Shown here: positions 1 to 6,074 of the stretch, one piece after another | Layout of the letters: each line of letters begins with the position of its first letter | Position numbering within the stretch: the first letter of the stretch is position 1 | Assembly: GCA_033808535.1 (NCBI GenBank) | Contig: JAPXNL010000037.1 | Coordinates: 1 to 17,258, forward strand | Length of the DNA stretch: 17,258 nucleotides | From: DTU078 sp033808535 | GTDB taxonomy: Bacteria; Bacillota; Clostridia; Oscillospirales; CAG-272 | Direction of reading: 5' to 3' | The notes under the pieces: generated by a model | The model's database searches: none | Told to the model about the DNA's origin: nothing | Seen by the model: the letters and a program-made list of their open reading frames with translations, nothing else | Made by a program: the position numbers and the translations under genes

Positions 1-16
1 GTGCAGATCTATACGT

Positions 17-43
17 CCGCCGGACACGTGAGGTGTCCGGCGG
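17..43. repeat. Hairpin of repeat element, copy A (left part)
   Basis: A perfect 11-bp inverted repeat, CCGCCGGACAC at 17-27 and GTGTCCGGCGG at 33-43, with loop GTGAG. The hairpin at 10258-10286 is its counterpart: both follow a similar GTGCA...TATAC(G/A)TCC lead-in, and the stems differ by paired changes that keep pairing. It probably belongs to the same element as the 113-155 block. The element may continue left of the window. Function unknown. Confidence 0.7.
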
Positions 44-112
44 TATCTTTAATCGCGAGGGTGTGAGGATGCTACTCTCCGCGTTTTCTATCTATAACAA
101 ACGCAGCCACCT

Positions 113-155
113 GGAGGGGTAATGGGACCAACGTCATTTGCAAGCAAATGACGTT
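113..155. repeat. 43-nt repeat block with 12-bp palindrome, copy A
   Basis: This block matches 10379-10421 at 42 of 43 positions. It consists of GGAGGGGTAATGGGACC followed by a perfect palindrome, AACGTCATTTGC (130-141) and GCAAATGACGTT (144-155), with only AA between the arms. A weaker outer stem, 106-111 with 160-165, encloses it; that stem pairs fully only in a minus-strand transcript, using two G-U wobbles. A GGAGG sequence followed by ATG (122-124) and a 9-codon frame ending at 151 lies inside. It sits downstream of the minus-strand SDR gene. It may be a short dispersed repeat, a small non-autonomous mobile element or an RNA structure; the sequence does not decide which. Confidence 0.75.
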
Positions 156-232
156 GACGAGCGGCAGAGCGAGATACAGCTATGTTATAAAAGCACAACC
201 ATCAAATTTCGGCGAAGCAGTATTGAGTGGGC

Positions 233-254
233 GTGGGGGGTCTTATCCCCCCAC
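233..254 (-). other. GC-rich stem-loop after the SDR gene
   Basis: An 8-bp stem, GTGGGGGG at 233-240 and CCCCCCAC at 247-254, with a 6-nt loop, begins 10 nt past the stop codon of the SDR gene on the minus strand. There is no U-tract, so a classical intrinsic terminator is not supported. It could protect the 3' end of the transcript or form the first part of the repeat element seen at 17-165. A similar GTGGGGG stem (10569-10600) occupies the matching place before copy B. Confidence 0.5.
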
Positions 255-263
255 ATTCGTCCT

Positions 264-1004
264 TCAACCCTCGTATCTCCAGCCGTGGTCGCCGTGGTAA
301 ATCATCAGCTTTGTCATGCCGCCGTCGACGACAATATTTTCACCGGTTATAAACCCGGCGGCATCGGAGCATAAATATAGAACAAGGCTTGCTATGTCGT
401 CGGGCGTGCCGATCCGTCCTGCCGGATGCTGAGTCAGGTCTGCACCGCTGTATTCGGCGCCGCTGCAGTTTATCCAGCCGGGCGAAATCGAATTCACCCG
501 CGCGCGGCCGGCAAGCGTGACGGCAAGCGCGTGCGTCAGCGCGCGAATGCCGCCTTTTGCCGCCGCGTAGCTTTCGGTATTCGGCTGGCTCATGCCGTCG
601 CGCGTCGACGATATGTTCACCACCGACGCACCCGGCGCAAAGTTGTCGCGCAACAGCTTGACAAGCATGAACGGCGCCGTCACACCCACGCGCAGGGCGT
701 AGTTGAACTCGTCGTAGGTGCAATTGTCAAGCCCGCGCATCAGCGGCGGCGCGTTGTTAACCACAATATCAACCTGCGCGCGCTCGCGAAGCACCACAGC
801 GGCAAACTCGCGCAGCGAACTCTCCTCGCCAATGTCGCCGATAAACGTAGTGCACCCGTCAAGCGACTGGGCCGGCGTTATGTCAACCGAATACACCACG
901 GCGCCCGCCGTGGTCAGCCTCTCGCATATCCGCCTGCCGATGCCGTGTGAACCGCCGGTCACAACTGCAATTTTGCCTGCAAAAGAATTGTCATTCACTT
1001 TCAT
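264..1004 (-). CDS. SDR-family NAD(P)-dependent oxidoreductase
   Basis: A 246-residue classical short-chain dehydrogenase/reductase of normal family length, expected to be a soluble cytoplasmic enzyme. Visible features are the dinucleotide-binding motif TGGSHGIG at residues 16-23, an acidic residue (D41) ending the second beta strand, which in this family favours NAD(H), the catalytic serine in NISS (131-133), and YAAAK (Y146, K150). The usual NNAG motif reads NNAP at 83-86. The PGW and VDGG motifs near residues 175-229 also fit. The substrate cannot be told; related proteins are annotated as 3-oxoacyl-ACP reductase-like or sugar/alcohol dehydrogenases. The ATG overlaps the stop of the upstream Nudix gene as ATGA, with GAAGG about 7 nt before it, so the two genes are very probably co-transcribed and translationally coupled. 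Confidence 0.9.
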   Translation of the reverse strand: MKVNDNSFAGKIAVVTGGSHGIGRRICERLTTAGAVVYSVDITPAQSLDGCTTFIGDIGEESSLREFAAVVLRERAQVDIVVNNAPPLMRGLDNCTYDEFNYALRVGVTAPFMLVKLLRDNFAPGASVVNISSTRDGMSQPNTESYAAAKGGIRALTHALAVTLAGRARVNSISPGWINCSGAEYSGADLTQHPAGRIGTPDDIASLVLYLCSDAAGFITGENIVVDGGMTKLMIYHGDHGWRYEG

Positions 1005-1384
1005 TCACTAGCCTTCAGTTTTTCCAGTATCGCTTTGTCAGCCGGACAGAACTCGTATATGTCAAGCTCGTCCGGCGTCACCCAGCGTATGTCCGCATGC
1101 TCCAGCAGTTTCGGTTCCCCGTGCGTTATCTTTGCCTCGAATGCGGTCAGGTGCACCGTCATATCTGGGTATTTGTGAATGCAATCGACAAATTTTTCGC
1201 CAACCTGCAGCTCGACATCCAGCTCTTCCCTGCATTCGCGCACAAGCGCGGACTCAAGCGATTCGCACGGCTCGGGCTTTCCCCCGACAAATTCCCACAG
1301 ATTCGCCCTCTTTTTGCCTTCCGGCCGCTTGCATATCAGAATTTTATTTTTGTCGCGTATCACCGCGGCGACAACTTCAATCAC
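1001..1384 (-). CDS. MutT-like Nudix hydrolase
   Basis: A small Nudix-fold pyrophosphohydrolase of about 127 residues. The Nudix box is clear: GG-K-P-E-P-C-E, seven residues, then RECREELDVEL, matching Gx5Ex7REUxEExGU except that the late glycine is Asp. The WEFVGGKPEP context resembles MutT-type (deoxy)nucleoside triphosphate pyrophosphohydrolases, suggesting nucleotide-pool sanitation such as 8-oxo-dGTP removal, but substrate is inference. Start choice: an in-frame TTG at 1405 lies only about 6 nt after the predicted transcription start and has no ribosome binding site. GTG at 1384 has GGGGG five bases upstream and gives the family-like N-terminus MIEVVAAVIRDKNKIL. It heads a two-gene unit with the SDR gene, whose start overlaps its stop. 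Confidence 0.88.
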   Translation of the reverse strand: MIEVVAAVIRDKNKILICKRPEGKKRANLWEFVGGKPEPCESLESALVRECREELDVELQVGEKFVDCIHKYPDMTVHLTAFEAKITHGEPKLLEHADIRWVTPDELDIYEFCPADKAILEKLKASE

Positions 1385-1418
1385 TGTAACCCCCGGAAAA
1401 ATCAAAATAACTTTCTAT

Positions 1419-1448
1419 AGTATACCCCGTCCTGCGCTTACCTGTCAA
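1419..1448 (-). promoter_or_regulatory. Sigma-A-type promoter for the Nudix-SDR unit
   Basis: On the minus strand, TTGACA (1448-1443) is followed after 18 nt by TATACT (1424-1419). This is a perfect -35 and a 5/6 -10 box. Transcription should start near 1412, leaving a leader of about 28 nt to the GTG start at 1384. It is divergent from the aro promoter, with about 65 bp between the two -35 boxes. Confidence 0.8.
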
Positions 1449-1514
1449 CGATGAGGACAAGCTATATTGCCAAATATTTTTTGTACTTTTAGAGCAGTTT
1501 TTTCGTTTTAGATA

Positions 1515-1543
1515 TTGCAATTGCTTCGCTGTTGTGATATAAT
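1515..1543 (+). promoter_or_regulatory. Promoter of the aro operon
   Basis: TTGCAA (1515-1520), a 17-nt spacer and a perfect TATAAT (1538-1543). TG one base before the -10 box also makes it an extended -10. Expected transcription start is near 1550, giving a leader of about 220 nt before aroF that holds the leader ORF and attenuator. No operator repeat was recognised between the two divergent promoters. Confidence 0.75.
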
Positions 1544-1583
1544 ATATTAAAGTATTTTTATAGTCATTGGTGTAATAAAAACC

Positions 1584-1670
1584 ATGGAAAACCGTCGCTT
1601 TTATGCCGAATACCGTTACTTTAGCTATTACTTTTACGCTAAAGTTCTTTCGGTTTGGCATGAAAGCTGA
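1584..1670 (+). CDS. Phe/Tyr-rich leader peptide of the aro operon attenuator
   Basis: A 28-codon ORF (ATG 1584, TGA 1668-1670) about 34 nt after the predicted transcription start. Phe occurs at residues 6, 13 and 17 and Tyr at 7, 10, 12, 15, 16 and 18, so 9 of 28 residues are products of the operon downstream, including the run FSYYFY at 13-18. One Trp codon (25) follows. This is the hallmark of a regulatory leader peptide, as in enterobacterial pheA. Ribosome stalling at Phe/Tyr codons would expose 1650-1659 for antiterminator pairing; a ribosome reaching the stop codon would cover it. The start has only a weak ribosome binding site (GGTG about 11 nt upstream), the main weakness of the call. 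The peptide itself probably has no other role. Confidence 0.8.
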   Translation: MENRRFYAEYRYFSYYFYAKVLSVWHES

Positions 1671-1755
1671 GTGTTTTTCGGATTATAGACTTTTTGTACC
1701 AGAAATAATCCACAAAACATAGAAGGCGCAGCCGAACCGGCTGCGCCTCTTTTTT
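1605..1755 (+). promoter_or_regulatory. Ribosome-mediated transcription attenuator (four-segment leader RNA)
   Basis: Four segments can form mutually exclusive helices. Segment 1 (1605-1615, GCCGAATACCG, among the Tyr codons) pairs with segment 2 (1651-1659, CGGTTTGGC) with one 2-nt bulge. Segment 2, extended to 1650, pairs with segment 3 (1731-1740, GCCGAACCGG) as ten consecutive pairs, two of them G-U. Segments 3 and 4 make the terminator (1724-1748). A separate hairpin, GGATTAT (1680-1686) with ATAATCC (1705-1711) and an extension of T1674-T1677 with A1714-A1717, lies inside the 2:3 loop. Expected behaviour: scarce Phe-tRNA or Tyr-tRNA stalls the ribosome over segment 1, 2:3 forms and aroF is transcribed; plentiful charged tRNA gives termination. 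Pairings were found by eye, without folding energies. Confidence 0.72.
1724..1755 (+). terminator. Intrinsic terminator upstream of aroF (attenuator terminator)
   Basis: A perfect 11-bp GC-rich stem, AGGCGCAGCCG (1724-1734) and CGGCTGCGCCT (1738-1748), with loop AAC, then C and six T (1750-1755). It ends two bases before the aroF ribosome binding site GGAGG (1758-1762). No minus-strand gene ends here, and it lies between a promoter and its first structural gene, so it should be regulatory rather than an operon end. Confidence 0.92.
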
Positions 1756-1768
1756 CCGGAGGATAAAA

Positions 1769-2785
1769 ATGATAGTCATACTAAAAGAAAACCCCGACAG
1801 CGAACAGCTTTCCGGCTTCATATCATGGCTCCAAGAAAAGGGGATGCAGGTGCATACCTCAATCGGCGAAAACCATACCATTCTCGGGCTTATCGGCGAC
1901 ACCTCAAAGCTTGATATCGATCTGATATCGGCGCTCGACATTGTCGCCGATGTCAAGCGCGTGCAGGAGCCGTATAAAAACGTAAACCGCAAATTCCATC
2001 CCCAAGACACTGTCGTACGCGTCGGCAACACGCAGATCGGCGGCGGCTCTCTGACACTCATCGCCGGGCCGTGCTCCGTGGAATCGGAGGAACAGGTAAT
2101 TGCAATCGCCAAGGCTGTCAAAGCCAGCGGCGCAACGCTGCTGCGCGGCGGAGCATTCAAGCCGCGCACCTCGCCCTATGCTTTTCAGGGGCTGCAGGCT
2201 GAGGGCATCCGCATACTCAAACTTGCGCGCGAGGAAACCGGACTGCCGATCGTATCGGAGGTTATGGACGCGTCGCACCTCCCGCTGTTTGAGGATGTGG
2301 ATGTTATACAGGTCGGAGCGCGCAACATGCAGAACTTCAACCTGCTCAAGGAGCTCGGCAAACTCCGCAAGCCGATACTGCTCAAGCGTGGGCTTTCATC
2401 CACCTACGAGGAGCTTCTCATGAGCGCCGAGTATGTCATGGCGGGCGGCAACGAAAACGTCATACTCTGCGAGCGCGGCATCCGCACGTTTGAAACCTAC
2501 ACCCGCAACACGCTCGACATCGCCGCAATACCGGTGCTGAAATCGCTTACACACCTGCCGGTAATAATTGACCCGAGCCACGCATCAGGAAAAGCGGCGC
2601 TTGTTCCGACGCTCGCCGTTGCCGCTACCGCCGCGGGCGCCGACGGGCTGATTATCGAGGTGCACAACGACCCGGCACACGCACTCTGCGACGGGCCTCA
2701 GTCGCTGCGCCCGGAAGTGTTCGACACACTTGCACGCAAGCTGTCCACTCTGCACGATTTTTTAGGATCACAGCCGAAGGTATAA
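1769..2785 (+). CDS. aroF: 3-deoxy-7-phosphoheptulonate (DAHP) synthase, type I-beta
   Basis: Catalyses the first shikimate-pathway step, condensing phosphoenolpyruvate and erythrose 4-phosphate to DAHP. The 338 residues contain an N-terminal ferredoxin-like regulatory domain (about 1-75), then the TIM-barrel with GPCSVES (100-106), FKPRTSPY (130-137), GARNMQN, LLKRG, ERGIRTFE and DPSHASG. The N-terminal domain is typical of Thermotoga-type enzymes, which are feedback-inhibited by Tyr and Phe. That matches the Phe/Tyr leader peptide upstream, so control may act on both transcription and activity (inference). GGAGG lies 6 nt before the ATG and two bases after the attenuator U-tract. First structural gene of the aro operon; 103 nt separate it from tyrA. 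Confidence 0.97.
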   Translation: MIVILKENPDSEQLSGFISWLQEKGMQVHTSIGENHTILGLIGDTSKLDIDLISALDIVADVKRVQEPYKNVNRKFHPQDTVVRVGNTQIGGGSLTLIAGPCSVESEEQVIAIAKAVKASGATLLRGGAFKPRTSPYAFQGLQAEGIRILKLAREETGLPIVSEVMDASHLPLFEDVDVIQVGARNMQNFNLLKELGKLRKPILLKRGLSSTYEELLMSAEYVMAGGNENVILCERGIRTFETYTRNTLDIAAIPVLKSLTHLPVIIDPSHASGKAALVPTLAVAATAAGADGLIIEVHNDPAHALCDGPQSLRPEVFDTLARKLSTLHDFLGSQPKV

Positions 2786-2888
2786 GCGCAACGGAAACGA
2801 TTTGCCTGAAAAATCGCCATTTCCCGGCGAAACCAAACAAAGCATAAAGCTAATAAACCACCCACTGCTATAATTTGAGGAGATCAAT

Positions 2889-3725
2889 ATGACAGTCGGC
2901 ATTGTCGGTCTGGGCCTGATCGGCGGCTCAATGGCAAAAAGTATTAAAACGCGCACCTCGCATACTGTCTACGGCATCGATACGGTGCACGAAACGATGC
3001 TGCTCGCGCGTCTGTGCGGGGCAATCGACGGTCCGCTCGACGATAAATCGCTGCAGAACTGCGACCTGATACTGCTTGCGGTACGTCCCGGCGCGGCAAT
3101 ATCATGGACACGCGAACACGCGGAAGAAATTCCGAAATCCGCAACACTCTGCGATTTGTGCGGTGTAAAGCGCAGTGTCTGCGCAGAGCTTGCGCCAATC
3201 GCCGCAAAACACGGCTTCGGTTACATTGGCGGCCACCCGATGGCGGGGCGCGAGGTCAGCGGATTTGTCAACTCACGCGCCGACCTGTTCGACGGCGCGT
3301 CGATGATACTGACTCCGGATGCGCGCACCTCGCCCGGACTGCTTGAAACGTTCAAGAATTTCTTCATCGATATAGGATTCGCGCGGCTTACTTTCACAAC
3401 GCCAGAGGAGCACGACCGCATTATCGCTTTGACCTCGCAGCTTGCGCATATTGTCTCAAATGCCTATGTCAAATCGCCCGAAGCGCAGAAGCGGCGCGGA
3501 TTTTCTGCCGGCAGCTTCAGGGACATGACGCGTGTCGCGCGACTCGACGAGGATATGTGGACTGAGCTGTTTTTGGCCAACTCCGACAACCTGACCGCAC
3601 AGCTCGAGTTTTTGATTGGCAGTCTCGGAGAATATCTCGACGCGCTGCGTGCATCGGATTATGAGAGGCTGCGCGAGCTGCTGCGCGACGGACGGCTGAA
3701 AAAAGCGTCGGCCGGGGGTGATTGA
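2889..3725 (+). CDS. tyrA: Prephenate dehydrogenase
   Basis: Oxidatively decarboxylates prephenate to 4-hydroxyphenylpyruvate, the committed step to tyrosine. The 278-residue protein has an N-terminal Rossmann motif, GLGLIGGS (7-14), with an acidic residue (D31) after the second strand consistent with NAD. The family motif GGHPMAG (114-120) and the helical domain with SQLAHIVS (183-190) and FRDMTRVA (210-217) follow. There is no C-terminal ACT domain and no fused chorismate mutase; that activity is supplied by PheA in this operon. GAGGAG lies 6 nt before the ATG. Its TGA is one base before the aroB ATG. The cyclohexadienyl (arogenate) alternative cannot be excluded from sequence. Confidence 0.94.
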   Translation: MTVGIVGLGLIGGSMAKSIKTRTSHTVYGIDTVHETMLLARLCGAIDGPLDDKSLQNCDLILLAVRPGAAISWTREHAEEIPKSATLCDLCGVKRSVCAELAPIAAKHGFGYIGGHPMAGREVSGFVNSRADLFDGASMILTPDARTSPGLLETFKNFFIDIGFARLTFTTPEEHDRIIALTSQLAHIVSNAYVKSPEAQKRRGFSAGSFRDMTRVARLDEDMWTELFLANSDNLTAQLEFLIGSLGEYLDALRASDYERLRELLRDGRLKKASAGGD

Positions 3726-3726
3726 C

Positions 3727-4824
3727 ATGGCGGTGATACAAGTTTCGGCCGGCGGTGACCGCGGTTATGCGGTAACCGTGGAGAGCGGCATCCTTGACCG
3801 CTGCGGAGAGCTGCTCTCGCCGCTGTTTACCGGCAACAAGATTGCCGGCGGAAGCAAAGTTGCCCTTATAACGGACACAAACGTCGAGCGCCTGTATCTT
3901 CCGCTCGTCCGCGCGTCGCTTGAGCGTGCGGGTTACGAGGTATGCGCCTATGCCTTCCCCGCCGGCGAGGAGTCGAAAAACTTTGCGACTTTATCGGACA
4001 TTCTGGAATTTCTCGCGGAGAACAGGCTGACGCGCTCCGACGCGATTGTAGCGCTCGGCGGCGGCGTGGTCGGCGACATTGCGGGATTTGCCGCCGGCTG
4101 TTATCTGCGCGGCGTCAAATACGCGCAAATACCCACGACATTGCTCGCCTTTGTCGATTCGTCGGTCGGAGGCAAAACCGCCGTCGACCTGCGCGCGGGC
4201 AAAAATCTAGCCGGTCTGTTTTACCCGCCGGCTGCTGTAATCGCGGACCCCGACTGTCTTGACACTCTACCAGATGAAACACTTGCCGACGGCGCGGCGG
4301 AGGTCATCAAAACAGGAATCCTCGACGGTGAAGATTTATTTTCACTTGCAGAGCACGGCGATATCCGGCGCAATGCCGCGCGGATTATAGAGATGTGCAT
4401 AGCTTACAAAGCAAAAATCGTCGGCATGGATGAGTTTGAGCGCGGACCCCGCAAGCTGCTCAACCTCGGGCATACCGTGGCACACGCGATAGAAAAGCTC
4501 TCGGACTACAGGGTACCGCACGGGCGGGCGGTTGCAACCGGCATCGCCGTCATCACACGCGCCGCCAAACGCTTGGGGATGTGCCCGCCATCTAACTGCG
4601 CCAGGATAATCGCGGCGCTCAGAGCGTGCGGGCTGCCGACCGAAACCTCATACGGCGCGGCTGAGCTTGCGGAGGCGGCGCTCGCCGACAAAAAGCGCGC
4701 GGGAGAGAACATAACGCTTGTGCTCCCGCGCGGAATCGGGAAATGCGAGCTTGTCGTTGTGCCGGTTGACAATTTGCGCAGTATAATCGAAAAAGGGCTG
4801 GAACCATCGGAGGACACGCAATGA
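3727..4824 (+). CDS. aroB: 3-dehydroquinate synthase
   Basis: Cyclises DAHP to 3-dehydroquinate, second step of the shikimate pathway, using NAD and a divalent metal such as Zn. The 365 residues are normal length. Visible are the NAD-binding GGGVVGD (111-117), TTLLAFVDSSVGGKTAVD (137-154), and the metal-ligand set E192 in GAAEVIK, H249 in LNLGHT and H265 in VPHG. Start: a GTG at 3718 is in frame, but ATG 3727 is one base after the tyrA stop and has GGGGG about 8-9 nt upstream. It overlaps aroA by four bases (ATGA), implying coupled translation. Confidence 0.96.
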   Translation: MAVIQVSAGGDRGYAVTVESGILDRCGELLSPLFTGNKIAGGSKVALITDTNVERLYLPLVRASLERAGYEVCAYAFPAGEESKNFATLSDILEFLAENRLTRSDAIVALGGGVVGDIAGFAAGCYLRGVKYAQIPTTLLAFVDSSVGGKTAVDLRAGKNLAGLFYPPAAVIADPDCLDTLPDETLADGAAEVIKTGILDGEDLFSLAEHGDIRRNAARIIEMCIAYKAKIVGMDEFERGPRKLLNLGHTVAHAIEKLSDYRVPHGRAVATGIAVITRAAKRLGMCPPSNCARIIAALRACGLPTETSYGAAELAEAALADKKRAGENITLVLPRGIGKCELVVVPVDNLRSIIEKGLEPSEDTQ

Positions 4825-6074
4825 CTGCGATAATAACGCCCGCACCCCTGCGCGGCAAAATCAGCGCCGTCACATCCAAATCGGACGCGCACCGGCTGCT
4901 AATCTGCGCCGCGCTTGCCGACAGGCCTACTAAAATTTCAATGAACAGTACCTCCGACGATATAAATGCGACTATAGCATGTCTGCGCGCGCTGGGCGCG
5001 GAAATCTCAGTTGAGCCCGACGGCGCAGTAGTATCACCGGTTAAAAAAATACCGCCCGCACCGGTGCTCGACTGCATGGAAAGCGGCTCGACACTGAGGT
5101 TTCTCTTGCCCGTCGCAGCCGCGCTCGGCGCAGACGCGACTTTTACCGGGCGCGGACGGCTGCCCGAGCGTCCTATCGGAGAGCTGACGGCCCAGATTGC
5201 TTCTCACGAAGTGTCGGTTTCATCCGGCAGCCTGCCGCTTACGATTTCCGGCAGGATGACATGCGGTGAATTTTCGCTGCCGGGGAATGTAAGCTCGCAG
5301 TTTGTCACAGGACTGCTGCTCGCACTGCCCCTCTGCGGAGGCGGAACCGTGACGACGACAACGCCGCTTGAGTCGGCGCCATACGTGGAGATAACACGCT
5401 CCGTTATGGCGCGTTTCGGCGTGAATGTTTCATCGGGCGAAGGTAGTTTTACTGTCGCCGCGGGTGAAGTTTACCGCTCGCCCGGATTTATCCGGGCAGA
5501 GGGCGACTGGTCCGGCGCGGCATTTTTCCTTGCGGCAGGCGCGCTCTCGGGTGAGGTAACCGTAACTGGACTTGATCCCGGCTCACCGCAGGGCGACAAA
5601 GCTATAGTCAGCCTGCTCCGCCGGTTCGGTGCTGAGGTGGAGGTATCGGGCGACGCAATAACCGCACGGCACACAGGCAGGCTGCGCGCATGTGAGATTG
5701 ACGTGACGGAAATACCCGACCTTTTGCCCGTGCTCGCGGCTGTCGCTGCCGCCGCGGAAGGAGATACGGTCTTCACCGGCGCAAGCCGGCTCCGGCTGAA
5801 GGAAAGTGACCGCATCGCCTCGACCGCCGCGATGATTTGCTCGCTGGGGGGAATAATCGACGAGCGCCCGGACGGGCTGACTGTCACCGGCTCCGCGCTT
5901 TCGGGAGGATATGTCGACAGCTTTGGCGACCATCGCATCGCGATGTCCGCAGCCGTCGCCGCGATAGTGTGCAGCGGCAGTGTCATGATAACAAACCCGA
6001 TGTGTGTTTTAAAATCCTATCCCGGCTTTTTTGGGGAATACATCAAGCTCGGAGGTAATGTGCGTGTCGTCTGA
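4821..6074 (+). CDS. aroA: 3-phosphoshikimate 1-carboxyvinyltransferase (EPSP synthase)
   Basis: Transfers enolpyruvate from PEP to shikimate 3-phosphate, sixth shikimate step. The 417 residues show both inverse-barrel halves: K20-S21 and R25 in TSKSDAHR, ESGSTLRF (87-94), SSQ (158-160), IPD with the catalytic Asp (298-300), LKESDR (326-331), DHR (370-372) and K398. The segment aligning with the E. coli NAGTAMRP loop keeps the Gly corresponding to G96 and the Arg, but has Phe where E. coli has P101. Changes near this site alter glyphosate sensitivity in other enzymes; nothing can be concluded here without assay. Starts in an ATGA overlap with aroB and ends 11 nt into aroC. Confidence 0.96.
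   Translation: MTAIITPAPLRGKISAVTSKSDAHRLLICAALADRPTKISMNSTSDDINATIACLRALGAEISVEPDGAVVSPVKKIPPAPVLDCMESGSTLRFLLPVAAALGADATFTGRGRLPERPIGELTAQIASHEVSVSSGSLPLTISGRMTCGEFSLPGNVSSQFVTGLLLALPLCGGGTVTTTTPLESAPYVEITRSVMARFGVNVSSGEGSFTVAAGEVYRSPGFIRAEGDWSGAAFFLAAGALSGEVTVTGLDPGSPQGDKAIVSLLRRFGAEVEVSGDAITARHTGRLRACEIDVTEIPDLLPVLAAVAAAAEGDTVFTGASRLRLKESDRIASTAAMICSLGGIIDERPDGLTVTGSALSGGYVDSFGDHRIAMSAAVAAIVCSGSVMITNPMCVLKSYPGFFGEYIKLGGNVRVV

Noticed and set aside
106..165. Integron attC site
   Set aside because: The palindrome lacks the usual R-type core sites with extrahelical bases, and no cassette or integrase context is present.
138..374. 78-codon plus-strand ORF
   Set aside because: It begins inside the repeat palindrome, runs through a hairpin and then antisense into the SDR gene; no ribosome binding site or recognisable domain.
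264..1004. Assigning fabG to the SDR gene
   Set aside because: No fatty-acid synthesis neighbours, an NNAP instead of NNAG motif and an NAD-type acidic residue; the substrate cannot be assigned.
1550..1768. T-box or TRAP-type control of the aro operon
   Set aside because: No T-box consensus (AGGGTGG-ACCGCG type) and no series of spaced GAG/UAG triplets was seen in the leader, while a Phe/Tyr-rich ORF and alternative helices were.
2869..2874. TATAAT just before tyrA as an internal promoter
   Set aside because: A start there would fall about at the tyrA ribosome binding site, leaving almost no leader, and no -35 box is visible.
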